Assembly: GCA_910573755.1 (NCBI GenBank)
Contig: CAJTBO010000020.1
Span: forward strand, 22,466-86,465
Source: Lachnospiraceae bacterium
GTDB taxonomy: Bacteria; Bacillota; Clostridia; Lachnospirales; Lachnospiraceae
Direction of reading: 5' to 3'
Length of the DNA stretch: 64,000 nt
Shown here: positions 1 to 8,737 of the stretch, one piece after another
Layout of the letters: every line of letters starts with the position of its first letter
Position numbering within the stretch: position 1 is the stretch's first letter
Notes under the pieces: generated by a model
The model's input: the letters and a program-made list of their open reading frames with translations, nothing else
The model's database searches: none
Told to the model about the DNA's origin: nothing
Position numbers and translations under genes: made by a program

Positions 1-1077
1 GCCGCACTGTGGGAAAAGTATGAGGAATTGTATAAAATACTGAAAAAGAAAAAGCGGAGGAAAAACGGCACATTTCCGGAACGGGATGATTTTGAAGCAC
101 TTTGTATAGAACTGGTCGACGCTGCAGAGCATCCCCTTGACTCTTATATGAAAATAGCGGAGGATATCGGTGCACTGCTCTCAGAGAACTCTCTGCCGGA
201 TGCCGTCTCTTTTTCCTGGCTCTTTACCCATTGTGAACAGACTTACGGAAAAACCAGAGTCCATAAAACGCTTGCGGGAAAGGCGAAGCATTCTCCGGCG
301 GTAGACCGGTATTTTCATGAAATGTCGGCGTGGAATGACAACATTTTAGAAACGACATACCGGCATCCCCTTCCGCAGACAACAGAAGAAATGCTGAAAG
401 CATTTGACGAAGAACAAAAAAGGGAACAGGAATACGGCAGTCCGGTTCGGATATGGGGTCTTCGGATTCGTGCATGGATAAAAAGGACAGGGAATACGGA
501 AATCCTTTCTATTCTGGCACAAAGATATCTTTCAGAACAGGATTCTTTAAAGCGGGCAGGGCTGCTTCGGATTTTCGGAAAGGGCTGTCCTTTTCCGCTG
601 CCGCCGGATGATTTGATCCGGGATGTGGAGAGTAAGGAGGAAGCATTGAAGGAGGCGGCATTTTATGCGTTAGGCTATGTGCGGCATGAAAAAGTCCGTC
701 AGTTTGCGTTGGAACTGGCAGAGAGAGGCGGGAGCGCTCCAGAAGCGGTAATTCTGCTGGCAAATCACTATCAGAAAGAGGACAGAGAGCTGTTTGTCAG
801 ACTGGTAAAGAGCATACCGGTCGCTTATGATGATAAAACCGGGTGGCATGGTGCGTATTCGGCTGTACTTGATCTTCTGCGGACAAAGGGTGTAAGATCA
901 ACGCCGAAAGAATTGCTGCCGTATCTGTATGAACATACGTTGTGTTCCTTTTGCAGAGAGTATATTGTGAGAGAGATGGGACGGCGGCATATGATAACGG
1001 AAACATTTTTGCAGGAATGTCTGTATGATAGTAACTGTGAGGTCAGAAAATATGCGGAAAAAAGGATTAAAAATTGA
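1..1077 (+). CDS. HEAT-like repeat protein, 5' end outside window
   Basis: The reading frame is open from base 1 (AALWEKYEEL...), so the true start lies upstream and the TTG at 28 is probably internal. The visible part of about 358 residues is mostly helical, soluble and rich in charged residues. Its C-terminal half has pairs of helices of HEAT/ARM character, for example ALKEAAFYALGYVRHEKVRQ and the terminal CLYDSNCEVRKYAEKRI, which resembles the closing helix pair of HEAT repeats. No catalytic motif or signal peptide is seen. HEAT-like proteins usually act as protein-binding scaffolds; the partner is unknown. It is followed after 36 bases by the next gene, possibly in one operon. Confidence 0.6.
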   Translation, partial: AALWEKYEELYKILKKKKRRKNGTFPERDDFEALCIELVDAAEHPLDSYMKIAEDIGALLSENSLPDAVSFSWLFTHCEQTYGKTRVHKTLAGKAKHSPAVDRYFHEMSAWNDNILETTYRHPLPQTTEEMLKAFDEEQKREQEYGSPVRIWGLRIRAWIKRTGNTEILSILAQRYLSEQDSLKRAGLLRIFGKGCPFPLPPDDLIRDVESKEEALKEAAFYALGYVRHEKVRQFALELAERGGSAPEAVILLANHYQKEDRELFVRLVKSIPVAYDDKTGWHGAYSAVLDLLRTKGVRSTPKELLPYLYEHTLCSFCREYIVREMGRRHMITETFLQECLYDSNCEVRKYAEKRIKN

Positions 1078-1113
1078 CAGATGGAATAGTGATTGATAAA
1101 GAAATCGGGGATC

Positions 1114-1998
1114 ATGATGGACATAAACGATATTATTAAGCTGTCGGTGGATCAATGTATTTCCATTTATGAGGAAATGGCGGCGAGAATACATAAAAAG
1201 GATGAAAGCGGGCAGGTTTACGGACTTGTGTCGAAAAAGTTTATCATAAAATACGGCTTCCCTGCATTGGCGATCGGTTATCTGTGTCTGTGCTTTTCCA
1301 TGCGGCTTACCGTGCGCGATACTTCTTTTGCGGAAAAGGAATGTATGTTGTATTATATAGTAAATGCGGACGGTATGAAAGGGCTGGGACACAGTATTCT
1401 GATGATCACAGACGAAGAGGGCGGCGGAACGGTATTCAGCTTTAACGGGATGCAGAGATCACTTTCAGAGAGCTTTGCGGGAAAAAGCGGCGTCGGGAAA
1501 CTGAGCGTGGGAACGATGGATGCGGATGAGACGGAAATTTTTCTGCGGACAGGCAATCTGTGTCTTGAGGGCGACCAGCTTACGGATAATTATGATATGG
1601 CGCTGTACAGGCCGGTCACAGCGGAGGACTATCAAATGATACTGGAACAGACAGTTCCGTACCGGGAAGCGGAGGAGAAGTTCACGGTTTTGTATGGGCA
1701 ATGGATCATGGAGGAAAATGCCGACAGGAAAGCAAAATATGAGCAGGCATTAGAGCAGATGGGGCAGGATAAGAACCTGCCGGTGTATCAGATCTACACA
1801 AACAACTGTGATCATGCAGCCAGAAAGCTGATTTCTTCGATTGATCCTGATATGCAGAACTATATACAGCATACGCGGCGCATTACGCCAAACGGAAATC
1901 TGAAAGCTTTTGGCAGGAAAGCGGAAAAATGGGGCGTTATGACATTGGGAAAACAGTCTCTGCCGGAAAAACTGTTGATGTTTCTGGTGAGTTTTTGA
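1114..1998 (+). CDS. Membrane-anchored protein with papain-like (permuted NlpC/P60-type) signature
   Basis: I do not recognise a named family. The frame is open from a TTG at 1093, but the ATG at 1114 (MMDINDIIKL) is the likelier start. One hydrophobic segment (KYGFPALAIGYLCLCFSM, about residues 46-63) would anchor the protein. After it come GLGHSILMI (His candidate) and, about 130 residues later, YTNNCDHAARKLI (Asn-Cys candidate). A His in a strand followed by a distant N-C-D/E-H at a helix start is the pattern of circularly permuted papain-fold proteins (YiiX/LRAT/PPPDE type). Catalysis is inference; thiol hydrolase or acyltransferase are both possible. It lies 36 bases after the HEAT-like gene and 21 bases before a lipoprotein gene. 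Confidence 0.6.
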   Translation: MMDINDIIKLSVDQCISIYEEMAARIHKKDESGQVYGLVSKKFIIKYGFPALAIGYLCLCFSMRLTVRDTSFAEKECMLYYIVNADGMKGLGHSILMITDEEGGGTVFSFNGMQRSLSESFAGKSGVGKLSVGTMDADETEIFLRTGNLCLEGDQLTDNYDMALYRPVTAEDYQMILEQTVPYREAEEKFTVLYGQWIMEENADRKAKYEQALEQMGQDKNLPVYQIYTNNCDHAARKLISSIDPDMQNYIQHTRRITPNGNLKAFGRKAEKWGVMTLGKQSLPEKLLMFLVSF

Positions 1999-2019
1999 GC
2001 CCCTGTACAGGAGAAGGAT

Positions 2020-3582
2020 ATGGGAGATAGAGCGAAAGCCTTTATCATAAGGATGATGATACTGTTGGCATTGCTTTTATGTTTGAGCGGATGCGGGCGG
2101 GAAACGATTGAAATACCAAAAGAAATCAAAGGAAAAGAAGAAGTTGAAGCGAATGAAACTGCAGAGACGCCGGACAGATCAGAGCTGAAGATGGAGGATG
2201 AAAAACCGGAAGAGATTGAACCGGAGGAAACAGACGAACAAAAAGAGATCGTACCGGCAGTCAGAGAAATTCCTGTTGATTTTCCTTTCTGGTCAAGCGC
2301 TCTTTGTGAGGAAGTGGATTACTTCACACTTACTCTGGCAGAGTTGGAGGAACCTGCCGGAGAATATGAGCTGAGACTCTATAATCAGGAGGGGGATGTT
2401 CTGCAGCAGATTTCCTGCGGACCGCTTACGGAGCCGATAGAAATCTCATTTGGAGATTTTGACAGCTATCCGGGACTTCATGTAAATGACATTGAAATTT
2501 TTCCGGCTGATGGTTCCAGCGGGGTGTATATCGGGTGGAACGATTTGAAATTGCGGTTTTCAGAACATGCAGTTGAAATACCGAGATACAATGAGGTCAG
2601 GGATCAAAAAATGCTGATTATTGAAGAGGGAGAAATATATCAGACCAGAAAGATATATCAGCTTGACGGATACGAAGTCCGACGCTGGCTGCTGAATAAA
2701 GATACGGGAGAGTTGGAAATATGGGACTGTATGGATGGGGAAAGTCTGTTTAGAGGAAGGACAAAGCTTGATAAAGAAGGAAATCCGATCAATAAAAAAT
2801 ATTTTGACTTTTTGCTTTGGGAAGATATATATTCTTTTCAGGAAAGTCAGGAAAACATTCCTGTTCCGGTATATCTGGACGAACCAAGAGCAACAGACGG
2901 TGAATGGACCGTAGAATATGAAAGCCGGGAAGCTTTTCTGGAAGATTTTGGATTTGAAAACAGTGAACCTATATATCAGTGTTATGACTGGCATCATGAT
3001 TTGTTGCTGGAATTATATTTGGATAAATCCACAGAACAGTTCTGCGGAATTGCTTATGATGGTTATGGCATCGATCCGGAAGGAAAGAAAACGTCATGCA
3101 TGTATGGATTTACCGTAAATGGAGCAATAGATAAAAAATGGTCGGGAGAAGATACCTACTCCAAAATAACAGAATTTAGGGCAGATGAACAGGATTATGT
3201 GAAGGATTATGAAGAATTTACAGAATATACAAAGGAAGGGGTGCCGGATCATTTTCTTTCTGGGGGAACGGTCAGAACAGAAGGCGGAGAAGGATACGTG
3301 AGAGTAATGGAAATAGATTATATATACCGGGATGACGGCACTTTGTTTTACAGAGATTACCATCACAGCACCCTTGTATTTCCGACAAATGACAGTTATC
3401 TGTATAGTTTTTACGATGAAAAAGGCAGAGTTTTATATGAGCGGGGATATATTACACATGGACATCTGGAAGATTACTATATATATGAAGATGAAGGAAA
3501 GATGCCGACATATCATCTGGAACTTGACTACTGTCATGGTTATGCCATTCCTTATTTGGAACGATATCAAAATAATGCATAA
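2020..3582 (+). CDS. Lipoprotein, paralogue of the 5334-7130 protein
   Basis: A 520-residue predicted lipoprotein. The N-terminal signal (MILLALLLCLSGC) ends in a lipobox with Cys25, so it should be lipid-anchored on the outer face of the membrane. An acidic, low-complexity linker (about residues 30-80) leads to a beta-rich C-terminal region. That region is clearly related to the product of 5334-7130: shared motifs include KDTGELEIWDC, EYESRE.FL.D.GF, YIYRDDGTL and YITHG.LEDYYIY. The last blocks resemble tyrosine-rich strand repeats of cell-surface proteins. No enzyme motif is visible. An AGGAGAAGG-like ribosome site precedes the ATG. Function unknown. Confidence 0.75.
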   Translation: MGDRAKAFIIRMMILLALLLCLSGCGRETIEIPKEIKGKEEVEANETAETPDRSELKMEDEKPEEIEPEETDEQKEIVPAVREIPVDFPFWSSALCEEVDYFTLTLAELEEPAGEYELRLYNQEGDVLQQISCGPLTEPIEISFGDFDSYPGLHVNDIEIFPADGSSGVYIGWNDLKLRFSEHAVEIPRYNEVRDQKMLIIEEGEIYQTRKIYQLDGYEVRRWLLNKDTGELEIWDCMDGESLFRGRTKLDKEGNPINKKYFDFLLWEDIYSFQESQENIPVPVYLDEPRATDGEWTVEYESREAFLEDFGFENSEPIYQCYDWHHDLLLELYLDKSTEQFCGIAYDGYGIDPEGKKTSCMYGFTVNGAIDKKWSGEDTYSKITEFRADEQDYVKDYEEFTEYTKEGVPDHFLSGGTVRTEGGEGYVRVMEIDYIYRDDGTLFYRDYHHSTLVFPTNDSYLYSFYDEKGRVLYERGYITHGHLEDYYIYEDEGKMPTYHLELDYCHGYAIPYLERYQNNA

Positions 3583-3612
3583 CTGATTACGGCAGAGAAA
3601 GAGGAGATACCA

Positions 3613-4257
3613 ATGACAAAAAAACAACGTACTTTGGAAATCATCGAAAGGTTAAAACAGGAATATCCGGATTCGGACTGTACTTTGGACTATGATCAGG
3701 CATGGAAGCTTCTTGTCAGCGTGCGTCTGGCGGCGCAGTGCACGGATGCCAGAGTAAATGTAGTGGTGGAAGAACTTTACGGCGTATTTCCGGATATCGA
3801 CGCGCTGGCGCAGGCTCCCGTGGATGAAATTGAAAAGATTGTACGGCCCTGCGGCCTGGGAAAGAGTAAGGCGAGAGATATTAACGCCTGCATGAAAATG
3901 TTAAGGGATGAGTACGGCGGAAAAGTACCGGATGATTTTCAAAAGCTTCTGGCGCTGCCGGGCGTGGGCAGGAAAAGCGCCAACCTGATCATGGGGGATG
4001 TATTCGGGAAACCCGCCATTGTTACAGATACCCACTGTATCCGGCTGGTGAACCGTATGGGACTGGTGGACGGCATTAAGGAGCCGGCAAAAGTTGAGAA
4101 GGAACTCTGGAAACTTGTTCCGCCCAAGGAGGGGAGCAGTTTCTGCCATCGTCTGGTGGATCACGGGAGGGCCGTGTGTACGGCAAGGACAAGCCCTTAC
4201 TGTGAAAGATGCTGTCTGCAGGATATCTGCAAAAAAGCCGGCGTGCAGGATACCTGA
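3613..4257 (+). CDS. nth: Endonuclease III (DNA glycosylase/AP lyase)
   Basis: Removes oxidised pyrimidines from DNA and cleaves at the resulting abasic site in base excision repair. The 214-residue length is normal. The helix-hairpin-helix LALPGVGRKSANLI carries the catalytic Lys (about K121), VTDTHCIRL carries the catalytic Asp (about D139), and the C-terminal cysteines in CTARTSPYCERCCLQDIC fit the [4Fe-4S] site. The first Cys spacing is seven residues here, against six in E. coli. A GAGGAG ribosome site lies before the ATG. It sits between the two paralogous envelope proteins with no obvious functional link to them. Confidence 0.95.
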   Translation: MTKKQRTLEIIERLKQEYPDSDCTLDYDQAWKLLVSVRLAAQCTDARVNVVVEELYGVFPDIDALAQAPVDEIEKIVRPCGLGKSKARDINACMKMLRDEYGGKVPDDFQKLLALPGVGRKSANLIMGDVFGKPAIVTDTHCIRLVNRMGLVDGIKEPAKVEKELWKLVPPKEGSSFCHRLVDHGRAVCTARTSPYCERCCLQDICKKAGVQDT

Positions 4258-4414
4258 ATCGTTATAAAGCCGCGCATGGGAACCTGACATGGGGACCTAA
4301 GCATGATTGCGTCCATAGTCTGAAAAGGACAGATGTTTTCAGGAGGGCTGCCCGGATACATCTGTCAACATAGAATACAGAAAAAAATAAAATAATAAAT
4401 ATAGAGGATATGTT

Positions 4415-5224
4415 ATGAGCAAGCGAAAGATCACAATACTCGGCACCGGAAATGCCATGGTGAAAAACTGTTATAATACCTGTTTTATGGTGGAAAATGA
4501 AGGAGAATTTCTGCTGGTGGATGCAGGCGGCGGAAACGGTATCCTGACGCAGCTTGATAAAGCAGAGTTAAATCTGAAGAAAGTGCATCAGATGTATATC
4601 ACCCATGCCCATACCGATCATATTTTAGGGGCGGTATGGGTGGTGCGGCAGATCGCGGCATGGATAAAAAGCGGGAAATATAAAGGAGATTTTACAATAT
4701 ACGGCAATGACAAGGTGATTCTTACTCTGCGCTGTATCTGTGATCTGACACTCTGGGATAAATTTACCTGTTTTTTTGATGAGAGGATATTTTTTCAGGT
4801 AGTGAATAATGCGGATAAGCTGCGGCTTTTGGAGGCGGATTTTGAGGTGTTTGATATCGGTTCCGAGAAGGAAAAACAGTTTGGGTTCCGGATGACTTTT
4901 TCGGACGGGCAGCGTCTGACCTGTCTGGGAGATGAGCCTTATTCGGAGTGCAGCCGCGCCTATGCGGAGGGGAGCGACTATCTGATGAGCGAGGCGTTCT
5001 GCCTGTTTGCGGATGCTGATCAATATAATCCCTATGAAAAGCACCACAGTACGGCGAAAGACGCAGCGATACTGGCAAAGGAACTGGGTGTGAAAAATCT
5101 GATCCTGTACCATACGGAGGATGACCATATGGAGACGAGAAAGCAGCTGTATATGGAGGAGGCCGCGGCATATTTTGACGGAAGGATCTATGTGCCGGAA
5201 GATCTGGAGGTAATTTGTCTTTGA
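4415..5224 (+). CDS. Metallo-beta-lactamase-fold hydrolase, RNase Z-like
   Basis: A 269-residue cytosolic protein of the metallo-beta-lactamase superfamily. The metal-binding motif THAHTDHILG is at about residues 62-71. Further ligands are plausible in CLGDEP and in LYHTEDDH near the C terminus. The start ILGTGNAM and the layout resemble the RNase Z/ElaC branch, though HHSTAKDAA replaces the usual H-stretch. A tRNA 3'-processing role cannot be assumed, because many such proteins act on other phosphodiesters or esters. The gene has its own leader of about 157 bases, containing a hairpin (ACAGATGT...ACATCTGT near 4330-4365). Confidence 0.8.
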   Translation: MSKRKITILGTGNAMVKNCYNTCFMVENEGEFLLVDAGGGNGILTQLDKAELNLKKVHQMYITHAHTDHILGAVWVVRQIAAWIKSGKYKGDFTIYGNDKVILTLRCICDLTLWDKFTCFFDERIFFQVVNNADKLRLLEADFEVFDIGSEKEKQFGFRMTFSDGQRLTCLGDEPYSECSRAYAEGSDYLMSEAFCLFADADQYNPYEKHHSTAKDAAILAKELGVKNLILYHTEDDHMETRKQLYMEEAAAYFDGRIYVPEDLEVICL

Positions 5225-5279
5225 GGGCAAACCGCGGGAAAGGATTGTTGCTTCTGATCATTTATAACAGAATTTCCGA

Positions 5280-5308
5280 TTGACAGTGTAAAAATATTTA
5301 TATTTAAA
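5280..5308 (+). promoter_or_regulatory. Possible sigma-A promoter for the 5334 gene
   Basis: TTGACA at 5280-5285 is a perfect -35 element. The best partner at 17-base spacing is the weak TTTAAA at 5303-5308; TATATT at 5299 is a better hexamer but too close. The region is AT-rich, and the gene starts at 5334. Confidence 0.35.
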
Positions 5309-5333
5309 ACTCGATGAAATCAATGGAGAACAG

Positions 5334-7130
5334 ATGAAAAAGTTTTTGGAAATAACAGCGTTAGCGGCAGTGTTGTTTTTTACCGTCTATGTCGGATACA
5401 GACAGGGCGCGGATGAAAGCGATAAAAGGGAACTGTATTTAGCGGAGCAGAAGGAATTACCAGACCAGCAAGAGGAAATATCGAATGAGCAGGAGGCGAA
5501 AGCGGAAAATACGGCAGAGCAGATGGCAGAATATGAGGAATCCGGTTTTCTGTTTCAGATTGACACGCTTTATTACCGCGTTAATACTGCTGATGCTGAC
5601 TGGATGGACAATGCTGAGGGTATGGTGGGCGGCCATATAGAGAGCGGTGAGATAAAGCCGGGGGATAAAGCAGTGCTGGTAAAAAGCGACGGCAGCTGTT
5701 ATGAGACAACGGTGGAGAAGATCATGCGGCAGGGGGAGATGGATTACTTTCTGGAAGAAGCCGGTGGAAATTCGCTTTTATTCATATGGCTGGAGGGAAT
5801 AGATTATGACATGCTGGAGAATGGCGATCTTCTGCTTGGGTCCGCAGAGTGGGAACGGGGAGTTTCCATCGATTTTCCGTTTGAGGGATCTGAAGAGTAT
5901 TCCCTTACGTTAGCCTTTTCAAAAAGCGGAGATAAACAGGGAGAGTTATGGCTCTATGACAGTACCGGAGAGGTTGTGCAGCGGATACCTTACGGTACAT
6001 TTACCGAGCGTATTTATTATATTGTATATAAAGATAACCGGAGAAATCTGGTATTCTTCTCTGATGATGAGAGCAATGCAGGACGGTTTCTGGAATGGAA
6101 CGACGGGCGTTTTTTGGAACAGGAGATGGATATAAAGCGCGGGCTTTTGCCTTATGGGGATCTGCTTCTCACACAGGAGTCGCAATCGGAGTTAACCATG
6201 GAAATTTACAGGTGTCATCCAAATGAGAGACTCTCGGAAGAAATACGTCGTTTTACCCTGCAGAAAGATACGGGAGAACTTGAAATATGGGATTGTCTTG
6301 ACCGGAAAAATATATTTCAGGGAATCGTTTCCGTAGGGGAGGACGGAAAGCCCGTCAATGAAGAGTACTACCAGATCATTTTTACGGAAGGACTGTATGC
6401 GTGGTTTCAGGACGGGAAACATGACAAAGTTCCGGTGGATCTTTGGGCATTTGGAGCATCTGATGAGTACAGTGCGGAGTATGAAAGCAGGGAGAAATTT
6501 CTCTCCGATTACGGGTTTGCAGGCAGCAATCCGATATATGAATTTTATGACAGGATGGATAATCTGCGGCTGGAACTGTACGGAAACGAGAACGAAAGTC
6601 TGTTCTGCGGCATTTTATACCGTTATTTTTACAGCTGGGAAAAAGAGAAATGTTTCCGGATGTCCGGGTTTGTGGTGGACGATATTGAGGATGCGGAATG
6701 GGTGGACGATACCTATTCTCTGATCAATTCACTGGACGGGTACGGCTATGAGAAAAGTATAGAATATACATCGGACAAAAAGCCGAAATATGTTCTTGAA
6801 ACAGGGATGGAATCAGAGGATGGCGGAGCGGTATCGGAGGATAGGGAGAGCGTTGCCCTGATGGAGATTGTTTATATATACCGTGATGACGGAACCTTGT
6901 ATGACAGACATTACTGGCATAATCCGTACTGGTTCGGCTCTACCCGCAGCAGTGAAGACAGTCTCTACGATGAAAAAGAGCGGCTTGTATATAAACAGGC
7001 TTATATTACGCATGGGACATTGGAAGACTATTATATTTATTCGGATGATGGCGATAAGCCGTCGTATCGTCTGGAATTTGACTATGGCGGCGGGGCGGCG
7101 CCCGCAACTTATATGGTGCGGTATCGATAG
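5334..7130 (+). CDS. Membrane-anchored protein with EF-Tu domain-II-like module; paralogue of 2020-3582
   Basis: A 598-residue protein with an N-terminal membrane segment (LEITALAAVLFFTVYVGY) and no lipobox Cys, so it is anchored with the bulk outside. A Glu/Gln-rich stalk (about residues 30-70) is followed by a module at about residues 72-169. Its pattern (FLFQID..., GGHIESGEIKPGDKAVLV, TTVEKI, LEGIDYDMLENGDLL) matches the beta-barrel domain II of EF-Tu-type GTPases; no GTPase domain is present. From about residue 180 to the end it is the paralogue of the lipoprotein at 2020-3582 (KDTGELEIWDC, EYESREKFL, YIYRDDGTL, AYITHGTLEDYYIY). Function unknown; a surface binding role is inference. Confidence 0.75.
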   Translation: MKKFLEITALAAVLFFTVYVGYRQGADESDKRELYLAEQKELPDQQEEISNEQEAKAENTAEQMAEYEESGFLFQIDTLYYRVNTADADWMDNAEGMVGGHIESGEIKPGDKAVLVKSDGSCYETTVEKIMRQGEMDYFLEEAGGNSLLFIWLEGIDYDMLENGDLLLGSAEWERGVSIDFPFEGSEEYSLTLAFSKSGDKQGELWLYDSTGEVVQRIPYGTFTERIYYIVYKDNRRNLVFFSDDESNAGRFLEWNDGRFLEQEMDIKRGLLPYGDLLLTQESQSELTMEIYRCHPNERLSEEIRRFTLQKDTGELEIWDCLDRKNIFQGIVSVGEDGKPVNEEYYQIIFTEGLYAWFQDGKHDKVPVDLWAFGASDEYSAEYESREKFLSDYGFAGSNPIYEFYDRMDNLRLELYGNENESLFCGILYRYFYSWEKEKCFRMSGFVVDDIEDAEWVDDTYSLINSLDGYGYEKSIEYTSDKKPKYVLETGMESEDGGAVSEDRESVALMEIVYIYRDDGTLYDRHYWHNPYWFGSTRSSEDSLYDEKERLVYKQAYITHGTLEDYYIYSDDGDKPSYRLEFDYGGGAAPATYMVRYR

Positions 7131-7211
7131 GCATACCTGCATTCCCTTTTTCATATAATAACAATGTGAAGAGTACCTTCAGATGTAAGAATATGACAGA
7201 AACGGGGAAAC

Positions 7212-7484
7212 ATGAGAAAAAAATCCATTATCACACCGATCGCGGAGTCATTGAAGCTGCCAAAAGACCTTACCAGAGGAGATTCCATCATTTCCCTGAC
7301 CGGGAATGAGGAAGCCTGGATTGAAAATTACAAAGGAATCATTGAATATACGCCGGAGCGCATCTTCCTGCAGCTGAAAAACGGCAGGGTTGCTTTCTGC
7401 GGAAAGCAGCTGCATATCGCCTTTTATACCAGCGAGGAGATGCGGATTACAGGAATAATAGAAGGGATGCAGTTTTTATGCTGA
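7212..7484 (+). CDS. yqfC: Sporulation protein YqfC (YabP/YqfC family)
   Basis: A 90-residue protein of the YabP/YqfC family, found in endospore formers beside yqfD and phoH. The sequence (ITPIAESLKLPKDLTRGDSI..., LKNGRVAFCGKQLHIAFYTSEEMRITG) is typical of the family in Clostridia. The biochemical role is not established; the family is associated with the mother cell during sporulation. A GGGGAAAC ribosome site precedes the ATG. The last seven bases overlap yqfD, so the two are probably translationally coupled. Confidence 0.9.
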   Translation: MRKKSIITPIAESLKLPKDLTRGDSIISLTGNEEAWIENYKGIIEYTPERIFLQLKNGRVAFCGKQLHIAFYTSEEMRITGIIEGMQFLC

Positions 7485-8737
7485 AATTATTCTATTTTTT
7501 CAGAGGATATCTCTGGATACGGGTAAGCGGGGCTTCGGCCGAGCGGTTTATCAACCTTTGCGGCATCCGGCATATTATGCTCTGGAACATCAGGCAGGAC
7601 GGGGAAGCCTATACCATGTGCATCAGCCTGAAGAGCTTTTTTGAGATGAAGGATATCGTCCGCAAAACATCCACAAGGGTAGCCGTTCTGAAAAGGATCG
7701 GACTGCCTTTTCTTATGTCCGGCGTAAAAAAAAGGTGGTTTTTTCCGGTTTTTCTTCTGGTTGTCACCGTTTTGTTCTGCCTGTCCCAGTTTTTGCTCTG
7801 GAATATCCATATTCAGGGAAATCAGGCTATTTCCGGGGAGGACATCATGCTTTTTCTGGAAGAACAGGAGATAAAAAAGGGGATTCCCCTGAAAAAAGTG
7901 GATACGGAACTGCTGGAGAAGGAAATACGGAAAACCTTTCCGGAGATTACCTGGATCAGCGTTTATCTGGACGGAAATTCTCTGACGCTGGATATCAAGG
8001 AAAATGACAAGCCCATCCCCGGGGAGGAGACGGCGGAGGAAAAAGTCCATAAGGAGGGATTTCTGGAAGAGGAGACAGGTATGGATATCTGTGCCAATAA
8101 AGCCGGAACTGTTGTCTCCATCATAACAAGGGAGGGAACGCCTCTTGTACAGGTGGGAGACGAGACAGAGGTTGGGGATGTGCTGATCCGGGGCGAGGTG
8201 GAAATATTTGATAACGAGGGAAATGTGCGGGAGAGCGTAAAAGTACACGCGGACGGAGATGTAATACTGGAAAGCAGTATCAGCACCAGCTTTGAGATCC
8301 CGCTGATGAAGACCGTAAAAACGGAGACCGGAAACTGTAAAAAATATACTTTTTGCAGATATGGAGACCGATACAGGATATGGCATCTGTTTTCCATTCC
8401 CTATGAGGATTATCAGGCGGTTCCCCATACCTATTCCCGGACGGGAGAAACACTCGGCTTTACACTGGAGTTCGGGGAGATGGAGATCCGGGAGGTCGTA
8501 AAAGTGGTGCGGGAAAAGACCGAGGAGGAATATACGAAGGAACTTTCGGATAAGCTGGAAGAATATGTGGCAAGTTTGTCCGAAAAGGCTATACAAATCA
8601 AGGGAAAAAATGTTAGAATAAAAAAGAATGCGAATACGGTGACGATGACAGGAACACTGAAAGCACAGGGACCATTTGTTGAAAGAAAGGAAACAGAGAT
8701 TCGGGAAGAATCTTCAGACGACACGGTAGATGAGTGA
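7478..8737 (+). CDS. yqfD: Sporulation protein YqfD
   Basis: A 419-residue membrane protein of the YqfD family, needed for efficient sporulation in Bacillus relatives. It has an N-terminal cytosolic part and one membrane segment (FPVFLLVVTVLFCLSQFLLW, about residues 88-107). The large extracytoplasmic part begins with a POTRA/FtsQ-like section (NIHIQGNQAISGEDI...LKKVDTELLEKEIRKTFPEITWISVYLDG). The C terminus is Lys/Glu-rich and possibly coiled coil. It overlaps yqfC by 7 bases and phoH by 8 bases, the usual operon arrangement. Confidence 0.92.
   Translation: MLKLFYFFRGYLWIRVSGASAERFINLCGIRHIMLWNIRQDGEAYTMCISLKSFFEMKDIVRKTSTRVAVLKRIGLPFLMSGVKKRWFFPVFLLVVTVLFCLSQFLLWNIHIQGNQAISGEDIMLFLEEQEIKKGIPLKKVDTELLEKEIRKTFPEITWISVYLDGNSLTLDIKENDKPIPGEETAEEKVHKEGFLEEETGMDICANKAGTVVSIITREGTPLVQVGDETEVGDVLIRGEVEIFDNEGNVRESVKVHADGDVILESSISTSFEIPLMKTVKTETGNCKKYTFCRYGDRYRIWHLFSIPYEDYQAVPHTYSRTGETLGFTLEFGEMEIREVVKVVREKTEEEYTKELSDKLEEYVASLSEKAIQIKGKNVRIKKNANTVTMTGTLKAQGPFVERKETEIREESSDDTVDE

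Noticed and set aside
7487..8596. Long open frame of 369 codons on the - strand opposite yqfD
   Set aside because: It is the shadow of yqfD. It lacks a ribosome site, has an implausible composition, and the + strand product is a recognised family.
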